Source: Clavibacter capsici (GTDB lineage: Bacteria; Actinomycetota; Actinomycetes; Actinomycetales; Microbacteriaceae). Taken from it: a stretch of DNA of 64,000 bases. The translations under genes and the position numbers were made by a program. The stretch covers positions 1,860,001 to 1,924,000 of the forward strand of contig NZ_CP012573.1 of NCBI RefSeq assembly GCF_001280205.1, read 5' to 3'. Below the pieces are notes generated by a model. The model was not told the DNA's origin, did not search any database, and saw nothing but the letters and a program-made list of their open reading frames with translations. Shown piece after piece: positions 46,819-57,039 of this stretch (the first letter of the stretch is position 1; each line of letters opens with the position of its first letter).

Positions 46819-48240
46819 TCAGTCGCGGCGGGCGATGCGCGAGAGGAGGACGGCCTCGCTGAGGATGGCGCGCTGCAGCACGCCGAGGTGCTGGGACTCG
46901 TTCGGGCTGTGCGCCCGGGTGTCGGGGTCCTCGACGCCGGTGACGAGGATCTGCGCGGCCGGGAACGCCTCGACGAGGTCGGCGATGAAGGGGATGGACC
47001 CGCCGATGCCGGCCTGCACGGGCGCGCGGCCCCAGCCGGCCGTCATGGCCGCCGTCGCCTCGGCCATGGCCCAGCCGGTCGTGTCGACGAGGAAGGGGTC
47101 CCCCTGGTCGACGTCGCTGATCTCGACGTGCGCGCCGAACGGGCGGTGGCCCTGCACGTGCGCCTCGAGGGCGCGGTAGGCGTCGGCGGCGGTCTGCCCG
47201 GGTGCGATGCGGGCGCTGATGCGCACCGAGACCTCGGGGAGCAGGGTGTTGCTCGCGTTGGCGACCGAGGGCGCGTCGATGCCCGTGACGGTGATCGACG
47301 GCTGCGCCCAGAGGCGCGTGAGGATGGGGCCCGTGCCGACCGGCGAGACGCCCGGCAGGAGCGCGGCCTCCTCGGCGAGGCGCGCGTCGTCGTACTCGGG
47401 CGTCTCCATCGAGGTGGAGGCGAGGCCCGCGACGGCGACGGAGCCGGCCTCGTCCCAGAGCGAGTCGAGGAGGCGGACCGTCGCCATCATCGCGTCGGGG
47501 ACGGCGCCGCCGAACATGCCGGAGTGCGAGGCGTGGTCGAGCGTGCGGACCGTGAGGCGGAAGGTGACGTTGCCGCGGAGGGCGATGGTGATGGACGGGG
47601 TGTCCACGTCCCAGTTGTCGCTGTCGGCGACGACGATGACGTCGGCCGCGAGGGCGTCGTGGTGCGTCGCGAGGAAGTCGGAGAAGGACCGGGACCCTGC
47701 CTCCTCCTCCCCCTCGATGAAGACGGCGAGGCCGAGGTCGAGGTCGTCGCCCTCCGCCTCGACGAGCGCGCGGATGGCCGCGACGTGCGTCATGATCCCG
47801 GCCTTGTCGTCCGAGGCGCCGCGCCCGTGCAGCCGGTCGCCGCGGAGGGTGGGCTCGAAGGGCGGGGTCTCCCAGTGCTCATCGGCGCCGGGCGGCTGCA
47901 CGTCGTGGTGCGCGTAGAGGAGGACGGTCGGCTTCCCGTTCCGCGGCGCGCGCGTCGCGAGGACCGCCGGCTGGCCGTCGTCGCCCGAGGGCGTGGTCGC
48001 CCGGTGGACGGAGACGTCGTCGAAGACGCCGAGCCCCGCCAGCAGTCCTGCGACGGCGTCGGCGCTGGCCGCGACATGCGTCGGGTCGAAGGCCGGCCAG
48101 GAGACGGAGGGGATGCGCACCAGGGCCGAGAGGTCGGCGATCGTGGTGGGCAGCCCGCCCGCGACGGCCGCGGCGAGCCGGTCGACGGCCTCCTGGTCCG
48201 GTGCGGTCACGGCGTCTGCGGAGGTGTCGGGAGGCGTCAT
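46819..48240 (-). CDS. M20-family dipeptidase/metallopeptidase
   Basis: 473 residues from ATG 48240. Zinc ligands are in TVLLYAHHDVQPPG, GRGASDDKAGIMTHVAA and FIEGEEEAGSRSF (catalytic Glu pair), with DSDNWDV, HSGMFGGAVPDAM of the lid dimerisation domain, and a final RAHSPNES His. It resembles dipeptidases of the PepV/CNDP group, so cytosolic dipeptide cleavage is likely. A -10-like TAAGAT ends seven bases before the ATG, so the mRNA may be leaderless. Confidence 0.92.
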   Translation of the reverse strand: MTPPDTSADAVTAPDQEAVDRLAAAVAGGLPTTIADLSALVRIPSVSWPAFDPTHVAASADAVAGLLAGLGVFDDVSVHRATTPSGDDGQPAVLATRAPRNGKPTVLLYAHHDVQPPGADEHWETPPFEPTLRGDRLHGRGASDDKAGIMTHVAAIRALVEAEGDDLDLGLAVFIEGEEEAGSRSFSDFLATHHDALAADVIVVADSDNWDVDTPSITIALRGNVTFRLTVRTLDHASHSGMFGGAVPDAMMATVRLLDSLWDEAGSVAVAGLASTSMETPEYDDARLAEEAALLPGVSPVGTGPILTRLWAQPSITVTGIDAPSVANASNTLLPEVSVRISARIAPGQTAADAYRALEAHVQGHRPFGAHVEISDVDQGDPFLVDTTGWAMAEATAAMTAGWGRAPVQAGIGGSIPFIADLVEAFPAAQILVTGVEDPDTRAHSPNESQHLGVLQRAILSEAVLLSRIARRD

Positions 48241-48247
48241 GCAGGTA

Positions 48248-48257
48248 ATCTTAGATT
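48248..48257. promoter_or_regulatory. Overlapping divergent -10 elements
   Basis: The 40-base gap between the M20 peptidase and the DUF3043 gene contains TAAGAT on minus (48248-48253) and TAGATT on plus (48252-48257), sharing two bases. The minus element would start RNA at the ATG; the plus element leaves a 23-base leader with AAGGA. Confidence 0.4.
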
Positions 48258-48280
48258 CACTCCAGGCAAGGACGAGAGAC

Positions 48281-48874
48281 GTGGCGAAGCAGCACACCCC
48301 CGCAGAGACCCCCGCCGAGACGAGCGCCCCGGCACCCGTCGACGGCCGCACGGCCGACGGGAAGAAGGGCCCCACGCCCACCCGTCGGGAGCGGGAGGCC
48401 GCCAACCTCCGCCCGCTCGTGCCGCAGGACCGCAAGCTGGCGGCGCAGCAGGCGAAGGAGAAGGCGCGCGAGGCGCGTGCCCGTGCGAACGCCGGCATGG
48501 CCGCGGGCGACGAGCGCTACCTCCCCGTCCGCGACAAGGGCCCGCAGAAGCGCTACGCCCGCGACGTCGTCGACGCGCGCTGGAGCGTGGGCGAGTTCCT
48601 GCTGCCCGTCATGGGCGTCGTGGTGGTGCTCACGTTCGTGGTGCCGAGCCTCTCGGCCATCCCGCTGCTGTCGATCTACGTGTTCGTCTTCGCCGCCATC
48701 ATCGACGCGTACCTCACCGGCCGCCGCGTGCGGGCCGCGATCGCCGAGCGCGTCGGCGCCGACCGGGTCGAGCGCGGGATCCGCTGGTACACGGGCATGC
48801 GCACCATCCAGATGCGCCCGATGCGCCTCCCCAAGCCGCAGGTGAAGCGCCGCGCGAAGGTCACCTTCGGCTGA
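48281..48874 (+). CDS. DUF3043 membrane protein
   Basis: 197 residues from GTG 48281, with AAGGA eight bases upstream. The first 100 residues are charged and Ala/Arg-rich (GPTPTRREREAANLRPLV is the family signature). RYARDVVDARWSVGEFLLPVMG leads into two membrane helices (about 108-125 and 128-145), and a basic tail follows. DUF3043 is confined to actinobacteria; its function is unknown. Confidence 0.9.
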   Translation: MAKQHTPAETPAETSAPAPVDGRTADGKKGPTPTRREREAANLRPLVPQDRKLAAQQAKEKAREARARANAGMAAGDERYLPVRDKGPQKRYARDVVDARWSVGEFLLPVMGVVVVLTFVVPSLSAIPLLSIYVFVFAAIIDAYLTGRRVRAAIAERVGADRVERGIRWYTGMRTIQMRPMRLPKPQVKRRAKVTFG

Positions 48875-48901
48875 TCCCCGGCCGCCGCGGCGCCCGCGTC
48901 G

Positions 48902-49936
48902 TCAGCGGGCGCGACGGATCCGCAGGAGCCCGGCGTTCACCGACCGGGCCCATAGCGGACCCCGGTAGAGGAACGCCGTGTAGCCCTGGACGAGCGTCGC
49001 GCCCGCGTCGATCCGCGCCTGCACGTCCTCGGCGGTGTCCACGCCGCCGACGGAGATGACGCACGCGTCCTCGGGCAGCGCACGACGCAGGATCCCGAGC
49101 ACCTCGAGGGAGCGCGCCGCGAGCGGCGCCCCCGAGAGGCCGCCGGCACCGGCGGCCTCCACGACCGCGGCGTCCGTGCGCAGGTCCGCGCGGGAGAGCG
49201 TCGTGTTCGTGGCGATGACGCCCGCCAGGCCGAGCTCCGTCGCGAGCTCGGCGATCCGCTCGACCTCGGCGTCCTGCAGGTCGGGCGCGATCTTGACCAG
49301 GACGGGCACGCCGCCGGCGGCGTCGCGGATGCTGGTGAGGAGCGGCCGCAGCAGCTCGATCTCCTGCAGCCCGCGGAGACCCGGGGTGTTGGGCGAGCTG
49401 ACGTTGACGGCGAGGTAGTCGGCGACGGGCGCCACCAGCCGCGTCGTGCGCACGTAGTCGGCGACCGCGTCCTCGACGGCGACCACGCGGGTCTTCCCGA
49501 TGTTGACGCCGATGACGGGCCGGTCGCGCCGGGAGCGCAGGCGGCGGAGGCGGTCGGCGAGGGCCGTCGCTCCCCCGTTGTTGAAGCCCATGCGGTTGAT
49601 GACGGCGCGGTCCTCGATGAGGCGGAACAGGCGCGGGCGCGGGTTGCCGGGCTGGGCCTCGGCGGTCACGGTGCCGACCTCGACGTGGCCGAAGCCGAGC
49701 TGGCCGAGGCCGAGCACGGCCTGAGCGTCCTTGTCGAAGCCCGCGGCGACGCCGAACGGCGACGGGAAGCGCAGCCCGAGCGCGTCGACGGCGAGCGACG
49801 GATCCGGTGCCGTCAGCCGACGTGCGATCCAGCCGAGGCCGGACGGCGGGAGGAGGGCGATGGCCGTGGACGCGAGGTGGTGGGCGTCCTCCGGGTCCAT
49901 GCGCGACAGGACCGTGCGGAAGAGGAGGGGATACAT
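48902..49936 (-). CDS. pyrD: Dihydroorotate dehydrogenase (quinone), class 2
   Basis: 344 residues from ATG 49936. The N-terminal helices (MYPLLFRTVLSRMDPEDAHHLA) bind the membrane and quinone. GVAAGFDKDAQAVLGLGQLGFGHVEVGTVT and NRMGFNNGGA carry FMN/substrate residues, and AVNVSSPNTPGLRGLQ carries the catalytic Ser typical of class 2. It oxidises dihydroorotate to orotate with menaquinone as acceptor. It lies apart from other pyr genes. Confidence 0.97.
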   Translation of the reverse strand: MYPLLFRTVLSRMDPEDAHHLASTAIALLPPSGLGWIARRLTAPDPSLAVDALGLRFPSPFGVAAGFDKDAQAVLGLGQLGFGHVEVGTVTAEAQPGNPRPRLFRLIEDRAVINRMGFNNGGATALADRLRRLRSRRDRPVIGVNIGKTRVVAVEDAVADYVRTTRLVAPVADYLAVNVSSPNTPGLRGLQEIELLRPLLTSIRDAAGGVPVLVKIAPDLQDAEVERIAELATELGLAGVIATNTTLSRADLRTDAAVVEAAGAGGLSGAPLAARSLEVLGILRRALPEDACVISVGGVDTAEDVQARIDAGATLVQGYTAFLYRGPLWARSVNAGLLRIRRAR

Positions 49937-49989
49937 CGGCACCAGGCTAGCGGGTGCGGGACGACCCTCCGGCGGCCCTGCGGGCGGGC

Positions 49990-50463
49990 TCAGACCGCGT
50001 CGACGTCGGGGGCCGCGGCGTGCGCGACGCGCAGCTGCGCGATGGCCGACTCGAAGTCGTCGAGCGAGTCGAAGCCCTGGTAGACGCTGGCGAACCGGAG
50101 GTACGCGACCTCGTCGAGCTCGCGCAGCGGCGGCAGGATCGACAGCCCGATGTCGTTCGCCTCGATCTGCGACGCCCCGGTGGCCCGGATCGCCTCCTCC
50201 ACGCGCTGCGCGAGGACCGCGAGGTCGGTGTCGGTGACGGGACGCCCCTGGCACGCCTTGCGGACGCCGGTGACGATCTTCTCCCGGCTGAAGGGCTCGA
50301 CCACGCCGTTGCGCTTGATCACGCTGAGGCTCGCCGTCTCCGTGGTGCTGAAGCGCCGGCCGCACTCGGGGCACTGCCGGCGCCGTCGGATCGACAGCCC
50401 GTCGTCGCTCGTGCGGGAGTCGACGACGCGGGAGTCGGGGTGGCGGCAGAAGGGGCAGAACAT
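49990..50463 (-). CDS. nrdR: Transcriptional repressor NrdR
   Basis: 157 residues from ATG 50463. The N-terminal zinc ribbon has Cys3, Cys6, Cys31 and Cys34. The ATP-cone domain ([25 protein letters not shown]) senses ATP/dATP and represses ribonucleotide reductase genes. It follows hisD by 17 bases. No nrd genes are in this window. Confidence 0.97.
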   Translation of the reverse strand: MFCPFCRHPDSRVVDSRTSDDGLSIRRRRQCPECGRRFSTTETASLSVIKRNGVVEPFSREKIVTGVRKACQGRPVTDTDLAVLAQRVEEAIRATGASQIEANDIGLSILPPLRELDEVAYLRFASVYQGFDSLDDFESAIAQLRVAHAAAPDVDAV

Positions 50464-50480
50464 CGTGTGGCCAGGATACG

Positions 50481-51788
50481 TCAGCGCGTGAGGCGCGCCG
50501 TCACGGCGTCGCCGTGCGCGGGCAGGTCCTCGGCCCGGCTGAGCGCGACGATCATCGGCTCGGCCTGGCGCAGGGCGTCGGCGTCGTAGCGCACGACCTG
50601 CTGCGGGCGGAGGAACGTGTACGCGCCGAGTCCGGATCCGAAGCGTGCCTGGCCGCCCGTGGGCAGCACGTGGTTGGATCCGGCGAGGTAGTCGCCGAGG
50701 CTGACCGGCGAGTGCGGGCCCAGGAAGATCGCCCCAGCACTGTGCAGCTGGCCGAGCAGGGCGTCCGGGTCGGCGGTCTGCACGGACAGGTGCTCGGGGC
50801 CGTACGCGTCGCTGTAGCGGCACGCGGTCGCGAGGTCGTCGACCACGAGGATCGCCGACTGCGGGCCGGTGAGCGCCTGCCCGACGCGGCCCGAGTGCCC
50901 CGTGGTCGCGGCCAGCGCCTCGACCTCGGCGTCGACGGCGCGGGCGAGCTCGGGCGAGTCGGTGACGAGGACGGACGCGGCCATCTCGTCGTGCTCCGCC
51001 TGGCTGACGAGGTCGGCGGCGACGAGGCGCGCGTCGGCCTGCGCGTCGGCGATGACGAGGATCTCGGTGGTGCCGGCCTCGGAGTCGATGCCGGTGACGC
51101 CGCGGACGACCCGCTTGGCCGCCGCGACGTAGATGTTGCCCGGCCCGGTGACGACGTCGACGGGCTCCAGCCCGATGTCGGCGACGCCGTGCGCGAAGGC
51201 GCCGATGGCCCCCGCGCCGCCCATCGCGTAGACCTCGTCGACCCCGAGGAGGCCGGCGGCGCCGAGGATGACGGGGTGCACCGATCCGCCGTGCGCGGCC
51301 TGCGCGGGCGATGCCAGCGCGATGCTCGCGACGCCGGCGACCTGCGCGGCGACGACGTTCATCACGACGCTCGACGGGTAGACGGCCTTGCCGCCGGGCA
51401 CGTAGAGGCCCACCCGGCGCACCGGCTGCCAGCGCTGCACGATGGTCCCGCCCGGGACGACCGTGGTCGTGGTCTCCGGCGGGACCTGCGCCGCGGAGCC
51501 GAGCCGCACGCGGCGGATGGCCTCCTCGAGCGCGGCGCGGACGGCGGGGTCGAGCCCGTCGACGGCGGCGGAGATCGCCTCGGCGGGCACCCGCAGCGAC
51601 GCCGGGCGCACGCGGTCGAGCCGCTCGGCCTGGTCCAGGAGCGCGGCGCTCCCCCGGGTGCGCACGTCCTCCACGAGCTCGCGGGCGACGTCCAGCGCGA
51701 CGGCCACGTCGGTGACCGGACGCGGGAGGAGGTCGAGCAGGTCGGCGGTGCTGGGCGTGGTGCCGCGGAGGTCCTGGATGCGCATCAT
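50481..51788 (-). CDS. hisD: Histidinol dehydrogenase
   Basis: 435 residues starting MMRIQDLRG (either Met). It catalyses the last two oxidations of histidine synthesis. [56 protein letters not shown] (NAD site), QAEHDEMA (zinc ligands) and [23 protein letters not shown] are in order. It is probably co-transcribed with nrdR; the remaining his genes would lie elsewhere. Confidence 0.97.
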   Translation of the reverse strand: MMRIQDLRGTTPSTADLLDLLPRPVTDVAVALDVARELVEDVRTRGSAALLDQAERLDRVRPASLRVPAEAISAAVDGLDPAVRAALEEAIRRVRLGSAAQVPPETTTTVVPGGTIVQRWQPVRRVGLYVPGGKAVYPSSVVMNVVAAQVAGVASIALASPAQAAHGGSVHPVILGAAGLLGVDEVYAMGGAGAIGAFAHGVADIGLEPVDVVTGPGNIYVAAAKRVVRGVTGIDSEAGTTEILVIADAQADARLVAADLVSQAEHDEMAASVLVTDSPELARAVDAEVEALAATTGHSGRVGQALTGPQSAILVVDDLATACRYSDAYGPEHLSVQTADPDALLGQLHSAGAIFLGPHSPVSLGDYLAGSNHVLPTGGQARFGSGLGAYTFLRPQQVVRYDADALRQAEPMIVALSRAEDLPAHGDAVTARLTR

Positions 51789-51846
51789 GACTCCGGAAGT
51801 CTACCGAGCGGGCGCCGGGCGGATCCGGCGGCTAGCGTCGGGGGGC

Positions 51847-52362
51847 ATGGACGCGCACCCCGCCACCACGCTCTCCGAGGCCCCGGGCCTGGCCGCCTTC
51901 CGCGCCGCGTTCCGGCGCCACGCCGCGGGCGTCGCGGTCGTCACGACCCGCGACGCCCAGGGCTCCCCCGTCGGCTTCACCGCGACGTCGCTCGCCTCCG
52001 TCTCGGCGGATCCGCCGCTCGCGAGCTTCAGCCTCGCCCGCACGGCCTCGAGCGCCGCGGCGATCGCGGTCGCCGACCACGTCGCGATCCACGTGCTCGG
52101 CGCCCGCGACCGGCACCTGGCGGAGCGCCTCAGCGGGCCGGCGGCCGAGCGCTTCGCCGGGGACCACTGGTCCCCCGGCCCGCACGGCCTGCCCGTGCTC
52201 GCGGGCGGGACGGCGCTCCTCGTCGCCCGCATCGTCGAGCGGGTGCACGTGCACGACGCGATCGTGGTCGTCGTCCGGATCGAGGACGGCGGCGCGGGCA
52301 TCGACGACGAGCCGCTCGTCTACCACGCGCGCCGCTACCTCCGCCCGGGCTCCGAGGCCTGA
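51847..52362 (+). CDS. Flavin reductase family FMN-binding protein
   Basis: 171 residues from ATG 51847. FRRHAAGVAVVTTRDAQGSPVGFTATSLASVSADPPLASFSL is the FMN-binding split-barrel signature; AIHVLGARDRHLAERLSG follows. Probably an NAD(P)H:FMN reductase or a related flavoenzyme. It is divergent from hisD and converges on dnaE with 37 bases between. No partner monooxygenase is adjacent. Confidence 0.9.
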   Translation: MDAHPATTLSEAPGLAAFRAAFRRHAAGVAVVTTRDAQGSPVGFTATSLASVSADPPLASFSLARTASSAAAIAVADHVAIHVLGARDRHLAERLSGPAAERFAGDHWSPGPHGLPVLAGGTALLVARIVERVHVHDAIVVVVRIEDGGAGIDDEPLVYHARRYLRPGSEA

Positions 52363-52399
52363 GCGCCGGCAGCCGCGCGCGGGACGCGCGAGCCGCGGG

Positions 52400-55300
52400 T
52401 CAGCCCAGGCAGTTCGGCCCGAGCAGCGACTTCAGCTCGCCGTAGAGGTCCGCGCTCACCGTGACCGGGTACGGGATCTCGAAGACGCGCCCGTTGTCGC
52501 CCTTCACGAGCTGCAGCCGCACCTCGGTGTCGCCCGAGTGGCGGATCAGGACGTCGTTCAGGCCCATGACGGTCTCGGTCGTGGCGCGGTTCTCCGCGAG
52601 GCTGATGAGCAGCGGCCCGGAGCCGAGGCTCTGCCCGAGGTCGGGCTGGAACATCGAGAACGCGTGGATGTTCATGCCGTCGTCGCGCGTGGACACGCGT
52701 CCCCGGATCACCACGACGGTGTCGCTCTGCAGCGCCGGCGCGAACTCCTGGTACGCCTTGCCCATGAACATGCAGGTGATCTCGCCGCCGAAGTCCTCGA
52801 GCTGCACCATGCCGTACTGGTTGCCCGAGTTCCGCGCGGTGCGGTGCTGCACGCTCGTGAGGAGCCCCGCGAGCGTGACCGTCTCGCCGTCCATCGACGC
52901 GTCGGTCGCCAGCAGCTCGGCGATGCCGGTGGACGCGAGCTTCGCCAGCGGGATCTCGAGCCCGGCGAGCGGGTGGTCGGAGACGTAGAGGCCGAGCATC
53001 TCGCGCTCGAAGGCGAGCTTGTCGCGCTTCGCCCACTCGGGCCGCTCGGGCACCTTGCGCGCGTGCTGCGGCTCGTCCCACAGGCTGTCGAAGTCGAAGC
53101 CGACCTGGCCGTTCATGGCGGCGCGCTTGTCGCTGACGGAGGCGTCGATCATGCCCTCGTGCACCTCGAGCAGCGCCCGCCGGGTGTCCCCCAGCGAGTC
53201 GAACGCGCCGGCCTTGATGAGCGACTCGACCGTGCGCTTGTTGGCGACGGGCAGCGGGACCTTCTTGAGGAAGTCGTCGAAGGACTCGAACGCGCCCTGC
53301 TCGGTGCGCGCCCCGCGGAGCGCCTCGACGACGTTCGCGCCGACGTTCCGGACCGCGCCCAGGCCGAAGCGGATGTCGGCGCCGGCGGCGGCGAAGAACC
53401 CGATGGACTCGTTGACGTCGGGCGGCAGCACCTTGATGCCCATGCGGCGGCACTCGTTGAGGTAGAGCGCCATCTTGTCCTTCGAGTCGCCGACGCTCGT
53501 GAGGAGCGCCGCCATGTACTCGGCCGGGTAGTGGGCCTTGAGGTACGCGGTCCAGTACGAGACGACGCCGTACGCCGCCGAGTGCGCCTTGTTGAACGCG
53601 TAGTCGGAGAACGGCAGCAGGATGTCCCAGAGCGCCTTCACCGCGGCCATCGAGTAGCCGTTGTCGATCATGCCCTGTGAGAAGCCGGCGAACTGCTTGT
53701 CGAGCTCGGACTTCTTCTTCTTGCCCATCGCGCGGCGGAGGAGGTCGGCCTGCGCGAGAGTGAAGCCCGCGAGCTTCTGGGCGACCGACATGACCTGCTC
53801 CTGGTACACGATGAGGCCGTGCGTGGTGCCGAGCACCTCGCGCAGCGGCTCCTCGAGCTCCGGGTGGATCGGCGTGATCTCCTGCAGCCCGTTCTTCCGC
53901 AGCGCGTAGTTCGTGTGCGAGTTGGCGCCCATGGGGCCGGGACGGTAGAGCGCGATGACGGCCGAGATGTCCTCGAAGTTGTCCGGCTTCATCATGCGCA
54001 GGAGCGAGCGCATGGGCCCGCCGTCGAGCTGGAAGACGCCGAGCGTGTCGCCGCGGGCGAGCAGGTCGTACGCGCCCTGGTCGTCGAGGCCGAGGTCCTC
54101 GAGCACCAGCTTCTCGCCGCGGTTCGACTCGATGTTGTTGAGCGCGTCGTCGATGATCGTGAGGTTGCGCAGCCCCAGGAAGTCCATCTTGATGAGGCCG
54201 AGGGACTCGCACGCGGGGTAGTCGAACTGCGTGACGATCTGGCCGTCCTGCTCCCGCTTCATGATCGGGATGATGTCGATGAGCGGCTCGCTCGACATGA
54301 TGACGCCGGCCGCGTGCACGCCCCACTGGCGCTTGAGGTTCTCGATGCCCTGCGCGGTCTCGAAGACCTTCTGCGCCTCGGGGTCCATCGCGAGCACCTC
54401 GCGGAAGTCGCCCGCCTCGCGGTAGCGCGGGTGGTCGGTGTCGAGGATGCCGGACAGCGGGATGTCCTTGCCCATGATCGCGGGCGGCATGGCCTTCGTC
54501 AGCTTGTCGCCCATGGAGAAGGGGTAGCCCAGCACGCGGCTGGAGTCCTTGAGCGCCTGCTTGGCCTTGATGGTGCCGTAGGTGACGATCTGCGCCACGC
54601 GCTCGTCGCCGTACTTGTCGGTCACGTACCGGATGACCTCGCCGCGGCGACGGTCGTCGAAGTCGACGTCGAAGTCGGGCATGGAGACGCGGTCGGGGTT
54701 GAGGAACCGCTCGAACAGGAGGCCGTGCTCCAGCGGGTCGAGGTCGGTGATGCCCATCGCGTACGCGACCATCGAGCCGGCACCGGATCCGCGGCCGGGG
54801 CCCACCCGGATCCCGTTCTCCTTCGACCAGCCGATGAAGTCGGCGACGACGAGGAAGTAGCCCGGGAAGCCCATCTGCGCGATGACGCCGACCTCGTAGT
54901 CGGCGCGCTTGCGCACGTCGTCGGAGAAGCCCCGGGGGTAGCGCCGGACCAGGCCGCGCTCCACCTCCTTGACGAACCAGGTCTGCTCGCTCTCGCCCTC
55001 GGGCACGGGGTAGCGCGGCATGTAGTTCGCGGACTCGTTGAACTGCACGTCGCACCGCTCGGCGATGAGGAGGGTGTTGTCGCACGCCTCCTCGTGGTCG
55101 CGGAAGAGGTGGCGCATCTGCTGCGCGGTCTTGAGGTAGAACTCGTCGGCGTCGAACTTGAACCGGTTCGGGTCGTCGAGGGTGGTGCCCGACTGCACGC
55201 AGAGGAGCGCCGCGTGGCTCGTCGCGTCGTGCTCGTGCGTGTAGTGCAGGTCGTTCGTGGCGACGAGCGGGAGGTCGAGGTCCTTGGCGAGGCGGAGGAG

Positions 55301-55912
55301 GTCGCTCATGATCCGGCGCTCGATGCCGAGGCCGTGGTCCATGATCTCGCAGAAGTAGTTGCCCGCCCCGAAGATGTCGCGGTAGTCGCTCGCGGCCTTC
55401 ACGGCCTCGTCGTACTGCCCGAGGCGGAGCCGCGTCTGCACCTCGCCCGACGGGCAGCCGGTGGTGGCGATGAGCCCCTTCGCGTAGGTGCTGAGGAGCT
55501 CGCGGTCCATGCGGGGCTTGAAGTAGTAGCCCTCGAGCGAGGCCCGCGACGACAGCCGGAAGAGGTTGTGCATGCCCTCCGTGGTCTCGGCGAGCATCGT
55601 CAGGTGCGTGTAGGCGCCGGATCCGGAGACGTCGTCCCGGCCGCCGTCCCCCCAGCGCACGCGCGTGCGATCCCCGCGATGCGTGCCCGGCGTGATGTAG
55701 GCCTCGGTGCCGATGATGGGCTTCACGCCCGCGGACTTCGCCTGCTTCCAGAAGTCGTACGCGCCGAACACGTTCCCGTGGTCGGTGATCGCCACGGCGG
55801 GCATCTGCTGCTCGGCGGCGGCCTGCACGAGCGGGCCGACGCGGGCCGCTCCGTCGAGCATCGAGTACTCGCTGTGGACGTGGAGGTGGACGAACGAGTC
55901 GTTGCGGGGCAC
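52400..55912 (-). CDS. dnaE: DNA polymerase III subunit alpha
   Basis: 1170 residues, the replicative polymerase. The N-terminal PHP domain starts FVHLHVHSEYS (His9, His11, His13). The palm has catalytic Asp residues in SMPDFDVDFDDRRRGEV (413-417) and GPGRGSGAGSMVAY ahead of it. The fingers follow, then an OB fold near residue 990 (VTLAGLLTSVQHRTARNSGNQYGMVQLEDFGG). Length is typical of actinobacterial DnaE1. The 77-base gap after rluD probably holds its promoter. Confidence 0.98.
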   Translation of the reverse strand: MPRNDSFVHLHVHSEYSMLDGAARVGPLVQAAAEQQMPAVAITDHGNVFGAYDFWKQAKSAGVKPIIGTEAYITPGTHRGDRTRVRWGDGGRDDVSGSGAYTHLTMLAETTEGMHNLFRLSSRASLEGYYFKPRMDRELLSTYAKGLIATTGCPSGEVQTRLRLGQYDEAVKAASDYRDIFGAGNYFCEIMDHGLGIERRIMSDLLRLAKDLDLPLVATNDLHYTHEHDATSHAALLCVQSGTTLDDPNRFKFDADEFYLKTAQQMRHLFRDHEEACDNTLLIAERCDVQFNESANYMPRYPVPEGESEQTWFVKEVERGLVRRYPRGFSDDVRKRADYEVGVIAQMGFPGYFLVVADFIGWSKENGIRVGPGRGSGAGSMVAYAMGITDLDPLEHGLLFERFLNPDRVSMPDFDVDFDDRRRGEVIRYVTDKYGDERVAQIVTYGTIKAKQALKDSSRVLGYPFSMGDKLTKAMPPAIMGKDIPLSGILDTDHPRYREAGDFREVLAMDPEAQKVFETAQGIENLKRQWGVHAAGVIMSSEPLIDIIPIMKREQDGQIVTQFDYPACESLGLIKMDFLGLRNLTIIDDALNNIESNRGEKLVLEDLGLDDQGAYDLLARGDTLGVFQLDGGPMRSLLRMMKPDNFEDISAVIALYRPGPMGANSHTNYALRKNGLQEITPIHPELEEPLREVLGTTHGLIVYQEQVMSVAQKLAGFTLAQADLLRRAMGKKKKSELDKQFAGFSQGMIDNGYSMAAVKALWDILLPFSDYAFNKAHSAAYGVVSYWTAYLKAHYPAEYMAALLTSVGDSKDKMALYLNECRRMGIKVLPPDVNESIGFFAAAGADIRFGLGAVRNVGANVVEALRGARTEQGAFESFDDFLKKVPLPVANKRTVESLIKAGAFDSLGDTRRALLEVHEGMIDASVSDKRAAMNGQVGFDFDSLWDEPQHARKVPERPEWAKRDKLAFEREMLGLYVSDHPLAGLEIPLAKLASTGIAELLATDASMDGETVTLAGLLTSVQHRTARNSGNQYGMVQLEDFGGEITCMFMGKAYQEFAPALQSDTVVVIRGRVSTRDDGMNIHAFSMFQPDLGQSLGSGPLLISLAENRATTETVMGLNDVLIRHSGDTEVRLQLVKGDNGRVFEIPYPVTVSADLYGELKSLLGPNCLG

Positions 55913-55989
55913 GGGTCTCTTCTACTGGTCGTGTCGAGGGTGGGGCCATCATAGGCAGGCCCAGGATGGCCTCGCGGGCGTGTCGCGGG

Positions 55990-56907
55990 TCAGTCGCGGA
56001 GGACGTCCAGCGCGTGCTGCAGGTCGGCCGGGTACGTGCTCGAGAACGACGCGCGGTCGCCCGTGGCGGGGTGCGTGATCTCCAGGCGCATCGCGTGCAG
56101 CCACTGCCGGTGCAGGTCGAGCTGGGCGGAGATCGTGGGGTCGGCGCCGTACATCGCGTCGCCCACGCAGGGGTGGCGCTGCGCCGCCATGTGCACGCGG
56201 ATCTGGTGGGTGCGGCCCGTCTCCAGGTGCACCTCGAGCAGCGCCGCGCGGCGGAACGCCTCGAGCGTCTCGTAGTGCGTGACGGACGGCTTGCCGTCGG
56301 CCGTGACCGCGAACTTCCAGTCGCTGCGCGGGTGGCGGCCGATGGGCGCGTCGATCGTGCCGGCGAGCGGATCCGGATGCCCCTGCACCACCGCGTGGTA
56401 GACCTTCTCGACCTCGCGGTCGTGGAACTGGCGCTTGAGCTCCGTGTAGGCGCGCTCCGTCTTCGCGACCACCATCAGGCCGCTCGTGCCGGCGTCGAGC
56501 CGGTGCACGATCCCCTGCCGCTCCTCCGCGCCCGAGGTGCTGAGGCGGAAGCCGGCGGCGGCCAGGGCGCCGAGCACCGTGGGGCCGGTCCAGCCGACGC
56601 TGGGGTGCGCCGCGACGCCCACCGGCTTGTCGACCACCACGATGTCGTCGTCGTCGTGCACGATGCCGAGGTCGGGGACGGCGAGCGGGACGACCGACGG
56701 CTCCTGCTTGGGCTGCCAGCTGACGGCGAGCATGGATCCGCCGACGAGCCGGTCGGACTTGCCGGCCTCGCGGCCGTCCTGCGTCACGCCGCCGGCCTCC
56801 GCCACCTCGGCGGCGAAGCTGCGCGAGAAGCCGAGGAGGCGGGCGAGGCCCGCGTCGACGCGCTGCCCGTCGAGCCCGTCGGGGACGGGGAGGGTGCGGT
56901 GCTCCAT
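55990..56907 (-). CDS. rluD: RluA/RluD-family rRNA pseudouridine synthase
   Basis: 305 residues. An S4-like N-terminal domain ([26 protein letters not shown]) is followed by the synthase domain. The catalytic Asp is in [18 protein letters not shown], with [24 protein letters not shown] after it. It likely modifies 23S rRNA. In most actinobacteria lspA precedes it; here a 132-base non-coding stretch with a terminator does. Confidence 0.94.
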   Translation of the reverse strand: MEHRTLPVPDGLDGQRVDAGLARLLGFSRSFAAEVAEAGGVTQDGREAGKSDRLVGGSMLAVSWQPKQEPSVVPLAVPDLGIVHDDDDIVVVDKPVGVAAHPSVGWTGPTVLGALAAAGFRLSTSGAEERQGIVHRLDAGTSGLMVVAKTERAYTELKRQFHDREVEKVYHAVVQGHPDPLAGTIDAPIGRHPRSDWKFAVTADGKPSVTHYETLEAFRRAALLEVHLETGRTHQIRVHMAAQRHPCVGDAMYGADPTISAQLDLHRQWLHAMRLEITHPATGDRASFSSTYPADLQHALDVLRD

Positions 56908-56965
56908 CGGGACCTCTTCCGGTGCGGTGCGGCGGTTCAGGGTGGTGCGGGGGTCGCGGAACGAC

Positions 56966-57018
56966 GACGGCGACGCGGGACCCCGTGGCTCGGTGGAGCC
57001 GGGTCCCGCGCCGCCGTC
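56966..57018 (-). terminator. Long hairpin after divIVA
   Basis: Two 18-base arms (56966-56983 and 57001-57018, outer GACGGCG, inner GCGGGACCC) pair at 17 positions around a 17-base loop. It starts 21 bases after the divIVA stop on the minus strand. Confidence 0.7.
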
Positions 57019-57039
57019 GGGCGCGCGGGTGGTGCGGTG

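Noticed and set aside
53819-55954. 711-residue plus-strand frame opposite dnaE
   Set aside because: Antisense shadow of the dnaE reading frame; no recognisable motif.
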